Below, piece after piece: positions 50,031 to 59,145 of a DNA stretch of 64,000 nt (within the stretch, counting starts at the first letter, position 1; each line of letters begins with the position of its first letter). The position numbers and the translations under genes were made by a program. The stretch comes from CBDCUQ01 sp965222835 (GTDB lineage Bacteria > Pseudomonadota > Alphaproteobacteria > Rhizobiales > Hyphomicrobiaceae): the NCBI GenBank assembly GCA_965222835.1, contig CBDCUQ010000004.1, positions 930,001 through 994,000 on the forward strand. Direction: 5' to 3'. The notes under the pieces are model-generated. The model was not told where the DNA came from and ran no database searches. It worked only from the letters and a program-made list of their open reading frames with translations.

Positions 50031-50985
50031 TGCTGCGGCTGATCTCGTCAATTGCTGCGACGATTGCGGCTTCAACGCCGGCTTCCGTCATGCTGTGACC
50101 CGCCGTCTCCACAAATTGGAGCCGGACCTGCGGCCAGGCTTTTGCTAGGGCGTTGGCATTCTGTGGGGGACAGAGGAGGTCGTGGCGGCCTTGAACGATG
50201 GCACCCGGGATGTCCGACAGGCGGTGCGCGTTGGCGAGAATCTGCCCTGGTTTCAGGAAGAAGTGATTGCGGATGTAATGCGCTTCCATGATCGGCGTCG
50301 GCGGAAGACGTCTGGTGCTGCGGGCTATTTCCTTGAGGGATACGGCATGGGGTGCGAGTTCGGACAGCGTCCGCTCGTAGGCGTTCCAAACGTGGGCTGC
50401 CGGATCGCGGATTGAAGGATCCTTCGAGGTGAGCCGGTGGATGTACGCAGCCAATGGGTCAGCGCGCTCGTCTTCCGGCAGAAAGGCAACGAAATCTGAA
50501 AAAAGGTCTGGCCTGAAAATGCGGGGGCCATCGATGAAGGCCCATTGAATTTCGGCAGCGGTTCCCAAGAATATCGCGCGCAAAACCAAGCCGGAGACTC
50601 GCGTCGGGTGCGCCTCGGCGTAAGCGAGCGCGAGCGTCGAACCCCACGATCCGCCGACGATCATCATTTTTTCAAAGCCGAAATACTGACGGATCGCTTC
50701 GATGTCGGCAACGAGATGTTGCGTGGTGTTATCCCTTGTTCCGAGATAGGGATGGCTTCGTCCAGCGCCGCGCTGATCAAAGAGAATGGCGTGGAAGCGT
50801 TCGGGGGCGAACAAACGCCGATGCATGTGTTGTGCGCCGCTGCCAGGTCCGCCGTGCAGAAAGAGAGCCGGCATGGCTCCAGGAGTGCCGACTTGTTCGA
50901 CGTAGATCCAATGTCCGTCGCCAACCGAGAGCATGATGGCGTCGAACGGTCGGATCGTCGTCTGAGCGTTGTCTTCAAGGGGCAT
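50023..50985 (-). CDS. pip: Prolyl aminopeptidase
   Basis: This alpha/beta-hydrolase removes N-terminal proline from peptides in the cytoplasm. The 320-residue protein has HGGPGSG, the oxyanion region FDQRGAGRSHP, the nucleophile elbow GGSWGS with Ser113, and the catalytic His in ETAGHSM; the Asp is expected near GRHDLLCP. The ATG at 50985 is chosen; an in-frame ATG at 51054 would add 23 residues and overlap trmL by 29 bases. It is downstream of trmL on the same strand and probably co-transcribed with it. Confidence 0.92.
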   Translation of the reverse strand: MPLEDNAQTTIRPFDAIMLSVGDGHWIYVEQVGTPGAMPALFLHGGPGSGAQHMHRRLFAPERFHAILFDQRGAGRSHPYLGTRDNTTQHLVADIEAIRQYFGFEKMMIVGGSWGSTLALAYAEAHPTRVSGLVLRAIFLGTAAEIQWAFIDGPRIFRPDLFSDFVAFLPEDERADPLAAYIHRLTSKDPSIRDPAAHVWNAYERTLSELAPHAVSLKEIARSTRRLPPTPIMEAHYIRNHFFLKPGQILANAHRLSDIPGAIVQGRHDLLCPPQNANALAKAWPQVRLQFVETAGHSMTEAGVEAAIVAAIDEISRSTI

Positions 50986-51025
50986 CGGCAGCCTTGGGTC
51001 GCTTGTTGAGTCTGCTGTCAGGGTC

Positions 51026-51502
51026 TCACGCTTCGGTCGTGGGCTCAAATCCATCGACTTGCCTCAGCGCTTCACCCAGGACCATGGCGGCTGCAACAGC
51101 AACATTTAGGGAGCGCAGGTTGGCGCGGATCGGGATTTGGATGCGCGCCGCGGCGGCGCGATGGACGGATTCCGGCACGCCCGCGCTTTCCCTGCCGAGG
51201 AGAAGAATGTCGGTTGGCTCAAATACAAAGTCGACGTGTCGGGTTTCGGCTTTTGACGTTAGGAGGACCAGGCGCGGCGCGGTCGCGGCAGCGTGTTGTG
51301 CTTCCATGAACGTGATCCAGCTTCTGTGTCGTGCCAATGAAACGTGTGCCAGGTAGTCCAATCCCGCACGCCGCAAGGCCTTGTCACTGATGTCAAAACC
51401 GGCCGGCTCAATGATATCTACGGGCACAGAAAGGCATGCCGCGAGCCGGAGGATTGATCCCGTGTTTTGAGGTATGTCAGGTTGATAGAGCGCAAGGCGC
51501 AT
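51026..51502 (-). CDS. trmL: tRNA (cytidine(34)-2'-O)-methyltransferase
   Basis: TrmL adds a 2'-O-methyl group to the wobble base of tRNA-Leu isoacceptors, in the cytoplasm. The 158-residue SPOUT protein starts MRLALYQPDIPQNTGSILRL, the family N terminus, and has the knot motifs LLLGRESAGVPESVH and SLNVAVAAAMVLGEALRQ, which hold S-adenosylmethionine. The ATG at 51502 is chosen over an upstream frame start at 51559. It lies divergently from petA with 292 bases between, which hold both promoters. Confident. Confidence 0.94.
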   Translation of the reverse strand: MRLALYQPDIPQNTGSILRLAACLSVPVDIIEPAGFDISDKALRRAGLDYLAHVSLARHRSWITFMEAQHAAATAPRLVLLTSKAETRHVDFVFEPTDILLLGRESAGVPESVHRAAAARIQIPIRANLRSLNVAVAAAMVLGEALRQVDGFEPTTEA

Positions 51503-51794
51503 GTCGTAATTCCACGTTTTTGGCGTTTCCGGACGGGCGTGATGCGCCAAATTGCCCACCTATGATACGCCTTTCGCAGCCTTGAGGGGGGGCACAAAGG
51601 GTGCCAAAAGAGCTTGTAACAAATCGCATTTGTGCGGCGGGGGCAATGCGGCCGTCCCTCAGTGAACACAGACGGATACTTCGTAATTCTTCGTACGGAC
51701 GCGGCCACAGGAAGCGTGGCAGCACGCGGGTCCGGATTGTAGGACAGCGGGCCCGGTGAGGGTCCGGGTACATGTCTCAAAAAGGGAGGCAGAC

Positions 51795-52415
51795 GTGTCG
51801 TCACAGATCGATGAAGCCAATCGCCGGGATTTCCTGGTTGTTGCGGGTAACACGTTCGCAGCCATAGGCGGTGCAGTTACGCTGTGGCCGTTCGTTCAGC
51901 AGATGAATCCAGACGCTAGTGCGCTCGCGCTTGCATCGATCGAAGTCGATCTCACACCGATCAAGGAAGGGCAGGCGATCACGGTCATGTGGCGCGGCAA
52001 GCCCGTCTTCATTCGCAATCGGACGAAAGAGGAGATCGAGGCGGCCGTCAAAGTACCTCTCGAAAAGCTTGCCGACAACAAGGCGCGGAACGATGCTTTG
52101 CCCGAGTCCGATCCCGCGACAGACGCCAATCGCGTGAAGGCAGGACACGAGAACTGGCTCGTGCTGGTCGGCATTTGTACGCACTTCGGCTGTATTCCGA
52201 AGGGGCAAAAAATGGGGGATAGGCGCGGCGATTACGGAGGTTGGTTCTGTCCCTGCCACGGCTCGCACTACGATACCTCGGGGCGGATCCGCCTGGGTCC
52301 CGCGCCCCGCAATCTCGAAGTACCACCGTATGTTTTTGTTTCGGACAAGAAGATTGTGATCGGCTCGCTTGAGGAAAAGACTGCAGCTGCCAAGGGGGAT
52401 GTGAGCCATGGCTGA
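51795..52415 (+). CDS. petA: Ubiquinol-cytochrome c reductase, Rieske iron-sulfur subunit
   Basis: This is the Rieske protein of the bc1 complex, carrying electrons from ubiquinol at the Qo site to cytochrome c1. The 206-residue protein starts at GTG 51795 with GGGAGG at 51784-51789. The Tat motif NRRDFLVVAG precedes a transmembrane anchor, and the cluster motifs CTHFGC and CPCHGSHYD lie near residues 131 and 151, complete with two Cys and two His ligands. Export is by the Tat pathway with the cofactor inserted before transport. Its stop overlaps petB by eight bases, so translation is coupled. Confidence 0.97.
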   Translation: MSSQIDEANRRDFLVVAGNTFAAIGGAVTLWPFVQQMNPDASALALASIEVDLTPIKEGQAITVMWRGKPVFIRNRTKEEIEAAVKVPLEKLADNKARNDALPESDPATDANRVKAGHENWLVLVGICTHFGCIPKGQKMGDRRGDYGGWFCPCHGSHYDTSGRIRLGPAPRNLEVPPYVFVSDKKIVIGSLEEKTAAAKGDVSHG

Positions 52416-53694
52416 TCATGCATCCAGCTACGAACCCAAATCCCGCTTTGGCAAATGGTGGGATGAACGCTTGCCCGTGATGCGACTGATGCATGGGCAA
52501 TTTGTCGACTTCCCGACACCGCGGAACCTCAACTATCTATGGACGTTCGGCGGCATTTTGACGTTCGTTCTGGTTGCTCAGCTTGTGACCGGAATCGTAC
52601 TCGCCATGCACTACCAGCCCAGTGCGGAAGAGGCGTTTAATTCAATCGAGCATATTCGCCGCAACGTGAATTACGGCTGGATGATCCGGAATTGGCATGC
52701 TGTCGGCTCCTCATTGTTCTTTTTCGCGGTATACATTCATATCTTCCGCGGACTTTACTACGGGTCATACAAGGCCCCGCGCGAGGTGCTTTGGATTCTC
52801 GGCGTGTTCATCTTTCTCGTCATGATGGCCACGGCCTTTATGGGATATGCGCTTCCCTGGGGGCAGATGAGTTTCTGGGGCGTCACGGTCATCACCAATC
52901 TGTTTTCTGCTTTGGATGCGATCATCCCGGGTTTTGGAACGGCGATTGTGGAATGGCTGTGGGGCGGATACTCGGTGACGGGGACGACCCTCAACCGGTT
53001 CTTCTCGCTGCATTACCTGTTGCCGTTTGTGATTGTGGGGCTGGTGGCTCTGCACATCTGGGCGCTGCACGTCACCGGTCAGAACAATCCGACGGGGCTC
53101 GACATCAAGACCAAGTCGGACAGCGTGCCGATGTATCCCTTTGCGGTTGCTAAGGACACCGTCGGGCTCTTCTTGTTCCTGATCTTGTTTGCCTGGTTCG
53201 CATTTTTCCTTCCCGATTATTTGGGTCATGCGGACAACTACAATGAGGCCAACCCTCTGGTGACGCCGCCACACATTGTTCCCGAATGGTACTTCCTGCC
53301 CTTCTACGCCATCCTGCGGGCCATCCCTTCAAAGCTCGGTGGCGTCATTGCGATGTTTGCTGCGGTTTTCATTCTCCTGTTCGTGCCATGGCTCGATACA
53401 TCGCGCGTGCGTAGCGCCAAGTACCGGCCGATCTACAAGTGGTTCTTCTGGCTTTTGGTAGTGTCGTGCCTTGCGCTGGGTTATCTCGGGGCCAAGCCGC
53501 CGACCGAACAGTATGTGTTCTGGGCGCAAATTTTCACGGCCTATTACTTCGTGCACTTCCTGGTGGTTCTGCCGATCCTCGGAATTGTTGAGACGCCGAA
53601 GGTTCTGCCGAATTCCATCTCCGAGTCGGTGCTCGGAAAAGGGGGAGGCGGCGCGGCGCTTGAAGGTGCTGTGTCTACCCCTGAGACGCGCTGA
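52408..53694 (+). CDS. petB: Cytochrome b of the bc1 complex
   Basis: Cytochrome b holds the two b haems and the Qo and Qi sites. The 428-residue protein has eight transmembrane helices; haem-ligand His residues lie in MIRNWHAVGSSLFF and YIHIF, and again in VALHIWALHVTG. The Qo-site signature is PEWYFLPFYAIL, complete. The start overlaps petA. The gene is typical alphaproteobacterial fbcB in length, unlike the split cyt b6 plus subunit IV of cyanobacteria. petC follows 15 bases downstream. Confidence 0.98.
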   Translation: MADHASSYEPKSRFGKWWDERLPVMRLMHGQFVDFPTPRNLNYLWTFGGILTFVLVAQLVTGIVLAMHYQPSAEEAFNSIEHIRRNVNYGWMIRNWHAVGSSLFFFAVYIHIFRGLYYGSYKAPREVLWILGVFIFLVMMATAFMGYALPWGQMSFWGVTVITNLFSALDAIIPGFGTAIVEWLWGGYSVTGTTLNRFFSLHYLLPFVIVGLVALHIWALHVTGQNNPTGLDIKTKSDSVPMYPFAVAKDTVGLFLFLILFAWFAFFLPDYLGHADNYNEANPLVTPPHIVPEWYFLPFYAILRAIPSKLGGVIAMFAAVFILLFVPWLDTSRVRSAKYRPIYKWFFWLLVVSCLALGYLGAKPPTEQYVFWAQIFTAYYFVHFLVVLPILGIVETPKVLPNSISESVLGKGGGGAALEGAVSTPETR

Positions 53695-53709
53695 GGAGGA
53701 GATCGAGCG

Positions 53710-54582
53710 ATGACAAAGAAGCTTGTGTATCTTGTCCTGACCGTCGGTGCGGCTGGATTGCTGTCTTCTTCGGTGAATGCTGCAGGGGATGGGCACGAGG
53801 CCATTCATATCGAGCGGCAGAGCTGGAGTTTCTCCGGCTTTAAGGGGCAATTCGACAGCGCCCAATTGCAGCGCGGCTTTCAGGTCTACCAGCAGGTGTG
53901 TGCCGTGTGCCATGGACTGGAGCGGGTCGCCTTCCGCAATCTCGTGGAGCCCGGTGGTCCGGAATTTCCCGAAGAGGCCGTGAAGGCGCTTGCCAAGGAA
54001 TGGCCCAACAAGATCACGGACGGGCCTGATGACGAGGGCAATATGTTCGAGCGCGCACCATTGCTTTCGGACCCGATCCTCGGCCCGTTCAAGAACGAAA
54101 ATGCGGCCCGCGCCGCTTTTGGCGGTGCCCTGCCACTCGACCTTTCGGTTATCGTCAAAGCCCGTGCCGTTGAAAACCACTCTGGCTGGGCGAAGCATGT
54201 GTTTTGGGACATGCCCAAGGATGTGGTGACGGCCTATCAAGAAGGTGGCGCGGATTATCTTTACGCGCTTTTGACCGGCTACACCGACAAAGTGCCCGAG
54301 AAGGTCAAGCTGTCGGAAGGCATGCAGTACAACGTGGCCTTTCCCGGCAATCAGATCGCCATGCCGGCGCCGATCTCGAAGGACAACTTCGTGACCTATC
54401 AGAACGGCTCGGGTTCGCTTGATCAGAATGCGCGCGATGTGACCGCGTTCCTCGCCTGGGCGGCTGACCCGTCGCTCAACAGCCGGAAATACATCGGCTG
54501 GCAGGTCATGCTCTACTTGCTCGTGACGACGTTTTTGCTCTATCTCGGTAAGAAGCGCATCTGGTCGCGCGTCGAACACTGA
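53710..54582 (+). CDS. petC: Cytochrome c1 of the bc1 complex
   Basis: Cytochrome c1 passes electrons from the Rieske protein to soluble or membrane-bound cytochrome c. The 290-residue protein has a signal peptide (LTVGAAGLLSSSVNAAG), the haem motif CAVCH near residue 60, the axial-Met region GNQIAMPAPI and a C-terminal anchor helix WQVMLYLLVTTFLLYLGKKR. petABC is a compact operon with gaps of 8 overlapping and 15 bases. mtnP follows after 90 bases and may be read from the same transcript, but has its own upstream sequence. Confidence 0.97.
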   Translation: MTKKLVYLVLTVGAAGLLSSSVNAAGDGHEAIHIERQSWSFSGFKGQFDSAQLQRGFQVYQQVCAVCHGLERVAFRNLVEPGGPEFPEEAVKALAKEWPNKITDGPDDEGNMFERAPLLSDPILGPFKNENAARAAFGGALPLDLSVIVKARAVENHSGWAKHVFWDMPKDVVTAYQEGGADYLYALLTGYTDKVPEKVKLSEGMQYNVAFPGNQIAMPAPISKDNFVTYQNGSGSLDQNARDVTAFLAWAADPSLNSRKYIGWQVMLYLLVTTFLLYLGKKRIWSRVEH

Positions 54583-54672
54583 GGGAGCGGCGACTGGCAT
54601 CGAGCGCGGAGCATCTGAGGGCTCGGCCTTTTCTTGCTTCGGCTTGCGAAGATGGCCGGCTGCCGGGCGTTC

Positions 54673-55560
54673 ATGAGCAAAACTGTACTCGGGATCATTG
54701 GTGGCAGCGGCTTCTATAATCTGCCCGGCATGACCAACGCCCGTTGGGAGAAGGTGATGACTCCCTGGGGGGCGCCGTCGGACGAGGTGTTGTTCGCCGA
54801 GGTCGAGGGACTACCGGTGCGGTTTCTTCCGCGCCATGGCCGCGGGCATCCGGTGCCGCCGTCTGCCATCAACTTCCGTGCGAATATTGACGCAATGAAG
54901 CGCGCAGGTGTGACGGACCTTGTGTCGATTTCCGCCTGCGGGTCGCTTAAGGAGGCTTATCCACCAGGCCACTTCGTACTTGCCGATCAATTCATCGACC
55001 GGACATTTGCGCGCGAGAAGTCGTTCTTCGGCCCCGGTTGTGTGGCGCATGTGGCGCTTGCCGATCCGGTGAGTCCGCTGCTTGTTGATGCGGTGGCCGC
55101 TGCTGCAGCGGCCGAGGGCATCGTTCACACGCGGGGCGGAACCTATCTGGTCATGGAGGGCCCGCAATTTTCCACGCGCGCAGAGAGCAACCTTTATCGC
55201 TCGTGGGGCTGCGATGTGATTGGCATGACCAACATGCCAGAAGCCAAGCTCGCACGCGAGGCGGAGCTTTGTTACGCGACCGTGGCTATGGTCACGGATT
55301 ACGATTGTTGGCATGACGATCATCAAGATGTCGACGTGGCGGCGATTATTCGTGTCATGACCGAGAATACGGAGAAGGCGCAGCGCCTGGTGCAGCGTTT
55401 GGCCCGAGACCTGCCGCGTGAGCATCCGATATGTCCGATCGGATCGGATACGGCGCTCGACGTGGCCATCATTACCGCGCCAGAGGCCCGCGATCCGTCA
55501 CTTTTGACAAAGCTTGATGCCGTTGCCGGCCGCGTCCTTGGCGGCTCGCCGCAGGGCTGA
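54673..55560 (+). CDS. mtnP: 5'-methylthioadenosine phosphorylase
   Basis: MtnP splits 5'-methylthioadenosine, a by-product of polyamine and homoserine lactone synthesis, into adenine and methylthioribose-1-phosphate. The 295-residue protein has GIIGGSGFYNLPGM, the phosphate-binding PRHGRGH, INFRANIDAMKRAGVTDLVS and the purine-recognising block YLVMEGPQFSTRAES with MTNMPEAKLARE. The ATG at 54673 is the family start; earlier in-frame codons add atypical residues. It sits behind petABC with 90 bases between. Confident. Confidence 0.95.
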   Translation: MSKTVLGIIGGSGFYNLPGMTNARWEKVMTPWGAPSDEVLFAEVEGLPVRFLPRHGRGHPVPPSAINFRANIDAMKRAGVTDLVSISACGSLKEAYPPGHFVLADQFIDRTFAREKSFFGPGCVAHVALADPVSPLLVDAVAAAAAAEGIVHTRGGTYLVMEGPQFSTRAESNLYRSWGCDVIGMTNMPEAKLAREAELCYATVAMVTDYDCWHDDHQDVDVAAIIRVMTENTEKAQRLVQRLARDLPREHPICPIGSDTALDVAIITAPEARDPSLLTKLDAVAGRVLGGSPQG

Positions 55561-55683
55561 GTTCCGGTCTGCCGGGGCCTCACCAGTGCAGGCAGGTTGG
55601 CTGTTGTCGGGTCTCTTCGTTGATCGTGCTAGGTGCGCAGTTTGATTTCCTCACACAGGGTCCCCCTGACGGATGGGATGAGG

Positions 55684-56463
55684 ATGACGTTTGTTATGCT
55701 TGATCAACTCAAAGCGAAACTCAAACATCTGTGGCGCGCGGTGCGTCCGTTGGTGCTTCGTGCGTTGGTGGCGACCAGAAACGGGATGGGGGCTCTTTGG
55801 TCTGCACTGCGACCCCCACTCGTTTTCGTGTTGCAGGTTATTGCGGCCCTCATAGTCCTTTTTGAAGAGTGGGGATGGCGGCCCCTTTCCGACGCCTTGG
55901 GCCGCCTGGCGCGGTATCGGCCATGGGCCATGCTGGAGCTGTGGATTGCGGGGCTGCCACCCTATGGGGCGCTCGTTGCATTTGCGATCCCGACGACAGT
56001 GTTGCTGCCATTGAAGTTTGTCGCTCTTTGGCTGCTGGCGGGCGGATACGTCTGGTCATCGGGTGCGCTCTTTGTTGGAGCAAAGTTGGCGAGCACCGCT
56101 CTCGTTGCCCGGATTTTCACGCTGACCAAACCTGCGCTTATGCGCATCGGCTGGTTTGCGCGCGCCTACGACGTGTTCCTTCCTTGGAAAGAGACCTTCT
56201 TTTCATGGATTCGCGAAAGCTATGTTTGGCGTTATGGGCGTTTGGTGAAGGCAAGGGTCAAATCGAGGGCACGGCAGGCTTGGGCACGCTGGAAACCTGC
56301 AGTTCTAAGAGCGTGGCTCCGGTGGTGGCCTCGATTTACCGAGGTGCTGACTAGGTTCCGCGGGCGTTTCAGACGGGGCCTCACGCGCATTCTATCCCGG
56401 CTGCGGCTCGAAGGTGCGCGCTTATCCTCTTGGTTGCGGCTGCGGCGGGACCGCAGGCTATAG
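55684..56463 (+). CDS. Conserved membrane protein of unknown function, Arg-rich C terminus
   Basis: This protein of about 259 residues has two hydrophobic segments at about 50-70 (LVFVLQVIAALIVLFEEWGW) and 93-145 (YGALVAFAIPTTVLLPLKFV and following), then a long, strongly basic tail with many Arg, Trp and Lys. I remember homologues with the FEEWGWRPL block in Hyphomicrobiales, all without function. The start may be 55678, 55684 or 55696; no option has an ideal ribosome binding site. It stands between mtnP and ribA on the same strand. The basic tail could contact phospholipid, RNA or peptidoglycan precursors, but this is speculation. Confidence 0.66.
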   Translation: MTFVMLDQLKAKLKHLWRAVRPLVLRALVATRNGMGALWSALRPPLVFVLQVIAALIVLFEEWGWRPLSDALGRLARYRPWAMLELWIAGLPPYGALVAFAIPTTVLLPLKFVALWLLAGGYVWSSGALFVGAKLASTALVARIFTLTKPALMRIGWFARAYDVFLPWKETFFSWIRESYVWRYGRLVKARVKSRARQAWARWKPAVLRAWLRWWPRFTEVLTRFRGRFRRGLTRILSRLRLEGARLSSWLRLRRDRRL

Positions 56464-56600
56464 ATGGGCGGCGGTCCGCTTCTCTTGCCTCCGTGCCCCG
56501 GGCGGCTGCTGCGGCAACTCGGGAGTAGCCCTTGACGAATGGCTGATTTTCGCCGACCCCCACTGTGAGGAGCTGCCCTCACAACCAACTGGACGTAGGA

Positions 56601-57236
56601 ATGGCGCAACAAGCCTTACATTCGGTCAAACTGGATCCTGCAAGCACGGCGCGCACGATGCTTCCTTTGGAGCTCAATGGCATGGAAGTGTCGTTTGAGG
56701 CGCTGGCCTACATGGGGAACGACGAGGCAACGCAGGCCGTGGCGCTGATCAATCGCGGCCGTGGTGCAGAGGCCGGTGCGTTACCCTTGGTGCGGGTGCA
56801 CTCGGGCTGTGTGACGGGTGATATTTTTCACTCGCTTCGTTGTGATTGTTACGCGCAGTTGCAGGCAGCACTTGAGCGCGTAGCCAAAACACCCAATGGC
56901 GTTCTTATCTACCTGCCTTATCACGAAGGCCGCGGCATTGGTCTCTTTCGCAAGATCCGGGCATACGCGTTGCAGGACCAGGGTCTCGATACGGTGGATG
57001 CAAATTTGGAGCAGGGCGCGCCGGTCGATGCGCGGGATTATGCGCTTGCCGGAGAAATCCTTCGCGATCTCGGCTTTTCACGGATTCGTTTGATGACGAA
57101 CAATCCGGGCAAGGTGGACGCGCTCTCAGATGCCGGTGTCGACGTGGTCGAGCGTGTGCCGCTGGTCGTAGAGGCGAGTGCGCACAACAGGCGGTATCTC
57201 GAAACAAAGAAAAAGCGTCTGTCGCACGAGCTTTGA
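56601..57236 (+). CDS. ribA: GTP cyclohydrolase II
   Basis: RibA opens GTP to 2,5-diamino-6-ribosylamino-pyrimidinone phosphate, the first step of riboflavin synthesis. The 211-residue, single-domain protein has the zinc-binding HSGCVTGDIFHSLRCDCYAQL-type segment, with three Cys ligands in a C-x10-C-x-C arrangement, and HEGRGIGLFRKIRAYALQD with the catalytic Arg. There is no fused RibB domain. The ATG at 56601 follows a TAGGA at 56596-56600. It is convergent with the HAD-family gene, 48 bases apart. No FMN riboswitch was found upstream. Confidence 0.95.
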   Translation: MAQQALHSVKLDPASTARTMLPLELNGMEVSFEALAYMGNDEATQAVALINRGRGAEAGALPLVRVHSGCVTGDIFHSLRCDCYAQLQAALERVAKTPNGVLIYLPYHEGRGIGLFRKIRAYALQDQGLDTVDANLEQGAPVDARDYALAGEILRDLGFSRIRLMTNNPGKVDALSDAGVDVVERVPLVVEASAHNRRYLETKKKRLSHEL

Positions 57237-57284
57237 CGGCGTCTCGCGTCTACTTTCGAGATAGGCCTGCACATCTGTTATGGA

Positions 57285-58193
57285 CTACCATTTCAGTGCG
57301 GGGATGGCGGCGAGCGCGTATGGTTCTCCGGGCTTGAACAGTTCGGCGAGGCGTTCTGGATCGATTTTGGTGTCTTGCATGACGTCGTTGCGGTGGATGC
57401 CTGACGCAACGAAGAGTGCGTCAATGCCAGCGTCAGTTGCACCGCGAATGTCGGTGCGGAGTGCATCTCCAATGGCAAGGATGTCCTCGGGTCGGATGGG
57501 CGCATCGCGTGTTTGCTCTGCTTCGGCGTGCGCGGTTTTGTAGGCGGAGGCGTGTGGTTTTCCCGCCCAAAAGACATTGCCGCCCATACGTTCGTAAATG
57601 TCGGCGACAGCACCTGCGCAAACATAGTGCTTGCCTCCGACATCGACGACGAGATCGGGATTGGCGCAGACAAAGGGCAGGTCACGTTCTAGTGCGGTTT
57701 CGAGGAGGGGGCGGTAGGTCTCGCCTGTTTCGGTTTCGTCGTCCTCGAGGCCCGTGCAGACTATGGCTTCTGCAGCATGAAGCGGGACGGGACGCGCGGG
57801 TGATTTTTCGAAGAAGGCGGCATCGCGGTCGCGTGGGCCGATGTAGTGCACGGCCTCGTAGCCCTTCTCCGTCACATGTTTGAGGGCGATTGCACCAGAG
57901 GAGACAATGGCATCCCACGCGTCGCGTGAGAGCCGGCGTTGGTCGAGCATTGCGGCAACCCGATGTTCGGGTACCGGTGCGTTTGAAACGAGAATGACAG
58001 TGCCTCCATTCTTGCGAAAGCGCAGAAGCGCATCATTCGCGGCGGCAAAGGCTCTGTATCCATCGTGAAGCACGCCCCAAACATCACAATAGATTACGCT
58101 GTACCGGGACAGCAGGTCGCGCGCCTCATAAATGATGCGCGGTGGGGGTCTGGCAGATGTGCGTGGTCCAGAGGACCGTTTGGTTTTGGTCAT
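57285..58193 (-). CDS. HAD-superfamily phosphatase (TIGR01459 family)
   Basis: This 302-residue protein has the HAD fold of the class IIA type (NagD/pyridoxal-phosphatase-like). The nucleophile motif is YCDVWGVLHDG, the second motif is VILVSNAPVPEHRV, the cap region is large (about 85-195), and the acidic fourth motif is AIGDALRTDIRGATDAGID. Substrate in this family is unknown; small sugar or cofactor phosphates are plausible. The ATG at 58193 is chosen over 58268, which lacks family-like sequence. It is upstream of nothing on its strand and downstream of hpf, with 174 bases between. Confidence 0.88.
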   Translation of the reverse strand: MTKTKRSSGPRTSARPPPRIIYEARDLLSRYSVIYCDVWGVLHDGYRAFAAANDALLRFRKNGGTVILVSNAPVPEHRVAAMLDQRRLSRDAWDAIVSSGAIALKHVTEKGYEAVHYIGPRDRDAAFFEKSPARPVPLHAAEAIVCTGLEDDETETGETYRPLLETALERDLPFVCANPDLVVDVGGKHYVCAGAVADIYERMGGNVFWAGKPHASAYKTAHAEAEQTRDAPIRPEDILAIGDALRTDIRGATDAGIDALFVASGIHRNDVMQDTKIDPERLAELFKPGEPYALAAIPALKW

Positions 58194-58367
58194 GGTTGAA
58201 CGTTTAGAAGAAGCGGGCAAGTCGGCAAGTGGGCTCGAATCATGTGAGGCGTGATGGTGTCCCCACATGACGTCAGGGCGGATCGATGGCGGCGCACGTT
58301 GTCCGCCGCGTTTGGCTGATAACTCATCCTGCTTCGAGAGCAGATGCGGCGTGCGTCCTTCAGAGCG

Positions 58368-58742
58368 TTAATCGTTAGACGGCTGCGGCTTGCGGCGGCC
58401 ACGCTCAAGCTTCGCGGCACGCATACGGTCCACGGTTTCGTCCAGCTGTCGTTGTGCTGTCGCGAAGGCATCGCGCAATGCGATCTGCAAGTCTTCGGCG
58501 GCTTGTCCGACACTTGAGCCGTGCGTGACAATGATGGGCGCGTGTTCTGGGATTCCGATGTCAATTTTGACTTCGTAGGTTTTGCCTTTGTGAGCGTGCT
58601 TGTTCGGCGCGGCGACCACCACCCTGCAATGAGTCATTCGATCGAAGTGCCGTTCAAGTTTTGCGGCCTTCTCGGCAATCTTGGCTTCGATGGTCGGGCT
58701 CTTGTCCAATCCTTTGAATGTGATTTCGAGAGGGGTGTTCAT
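58368..58742 (-). CDS. hpf: Ribosome hibernation-promoting factor (HPF/YfiA-like)
   Basis: This protein binds the 30S subunit in stationary phase and blocks translation, preserving ribosomes. The 124-residue product starts MNTPLEITFKGLDKSPTIEA and has the conserved LERHFDRMTHCRVVVAAPNK and the RNA-binding VKIDIGIPEHAPIIVTH. Only the N-terminal domain is present, so this is the short form (dimerisation through YfiA/RMF type), not the long HPF with a C-terminal dimerisation domain. The ATG at 58742 has GGAGG six to ten bases upstream. No rpoN gene is near. Confidence 0.86.
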   Translation of the reverse strand: MNTPLEITFKGLDKSPTIEAKIAEKAAKLERHFDRMTHCRVVVAAPNKHAHKGKTYEVKIDIGIPEHAPIIVTHGSSVGQAAEDLQIALRDAFATAQRQLDETVDRMRAAKLERGRRKPQPSND

Positions 58743-59145
58743 TCGAGGGCCTCCGTCGTGACTTGGCTGGGCGCGGTGCTCTGCCAACTCTTGGATATGT
58801 GTGCGACCCTACACTTCGCAAGGGCGGGTTGGCATCCTTCGTATCTAGCCATGGCGGCGTAAATGAATTGGGCTGCATGATCCTTCAGCGGACATAGGCG
58901 GAAGATATCCTCGGAGCAATGCGGTATGTTATATTTGGATGTTTTAAGTAAAAGCATGTGAAAATTTGATTATACCCGCGCATATCGAAATAAATCTTCT
59001 GTACTCGCAAATAAAGAATTGACAGCGCGCCGCTAAATCGGTACAAATTGAGTATGGTGCAAGTCTTGCGCGGTGAGGACCGTCGCTCGAAGCTTCACCC
59101 CCTACTTCAAAACTCCTTCGATTTCTAGCTTGGGTCGTCTGTCAC
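58743..59145. other. AT-rich divergent region before the GTA-like cluster (403 bases)
   Basis: No gene is supported. It contains an AT-rich stretch at about 58915-59060, unlike the rest of the window, and lies between the divergent hpf and small terminase genes. TTGACA at 59019-59024 with TACAAA at 59042-59047, 17 bases apart, is the best promoter candidate and faces the head-gene cluster. No repressor or integrase gene precedes the cluster on either side within the window. Confidence 0.5.
59019..59047 (+). promoter_or_regulatory. Candidate promoter for the head-gene cluster
   Basis: TTGACA at 59019-59024, a 17-base spacer and TACAAA at 59042-59047 form a sigma-70-like promoter about 100 bases before the small terminase start at 59146. 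It is in the only AT-rich part of the region. GTA clusters in Rhodobacterales need an activator (GafA) at such promoters; no equivalent was identified here. Confidence 0.45.

Noticed and set aside
56464..56600. FMN riboswitch before ribA
   Set aside because: The 137-base interval shows none of the conserved RFN-element sequence blocks and is rather short for one with an expression platform.
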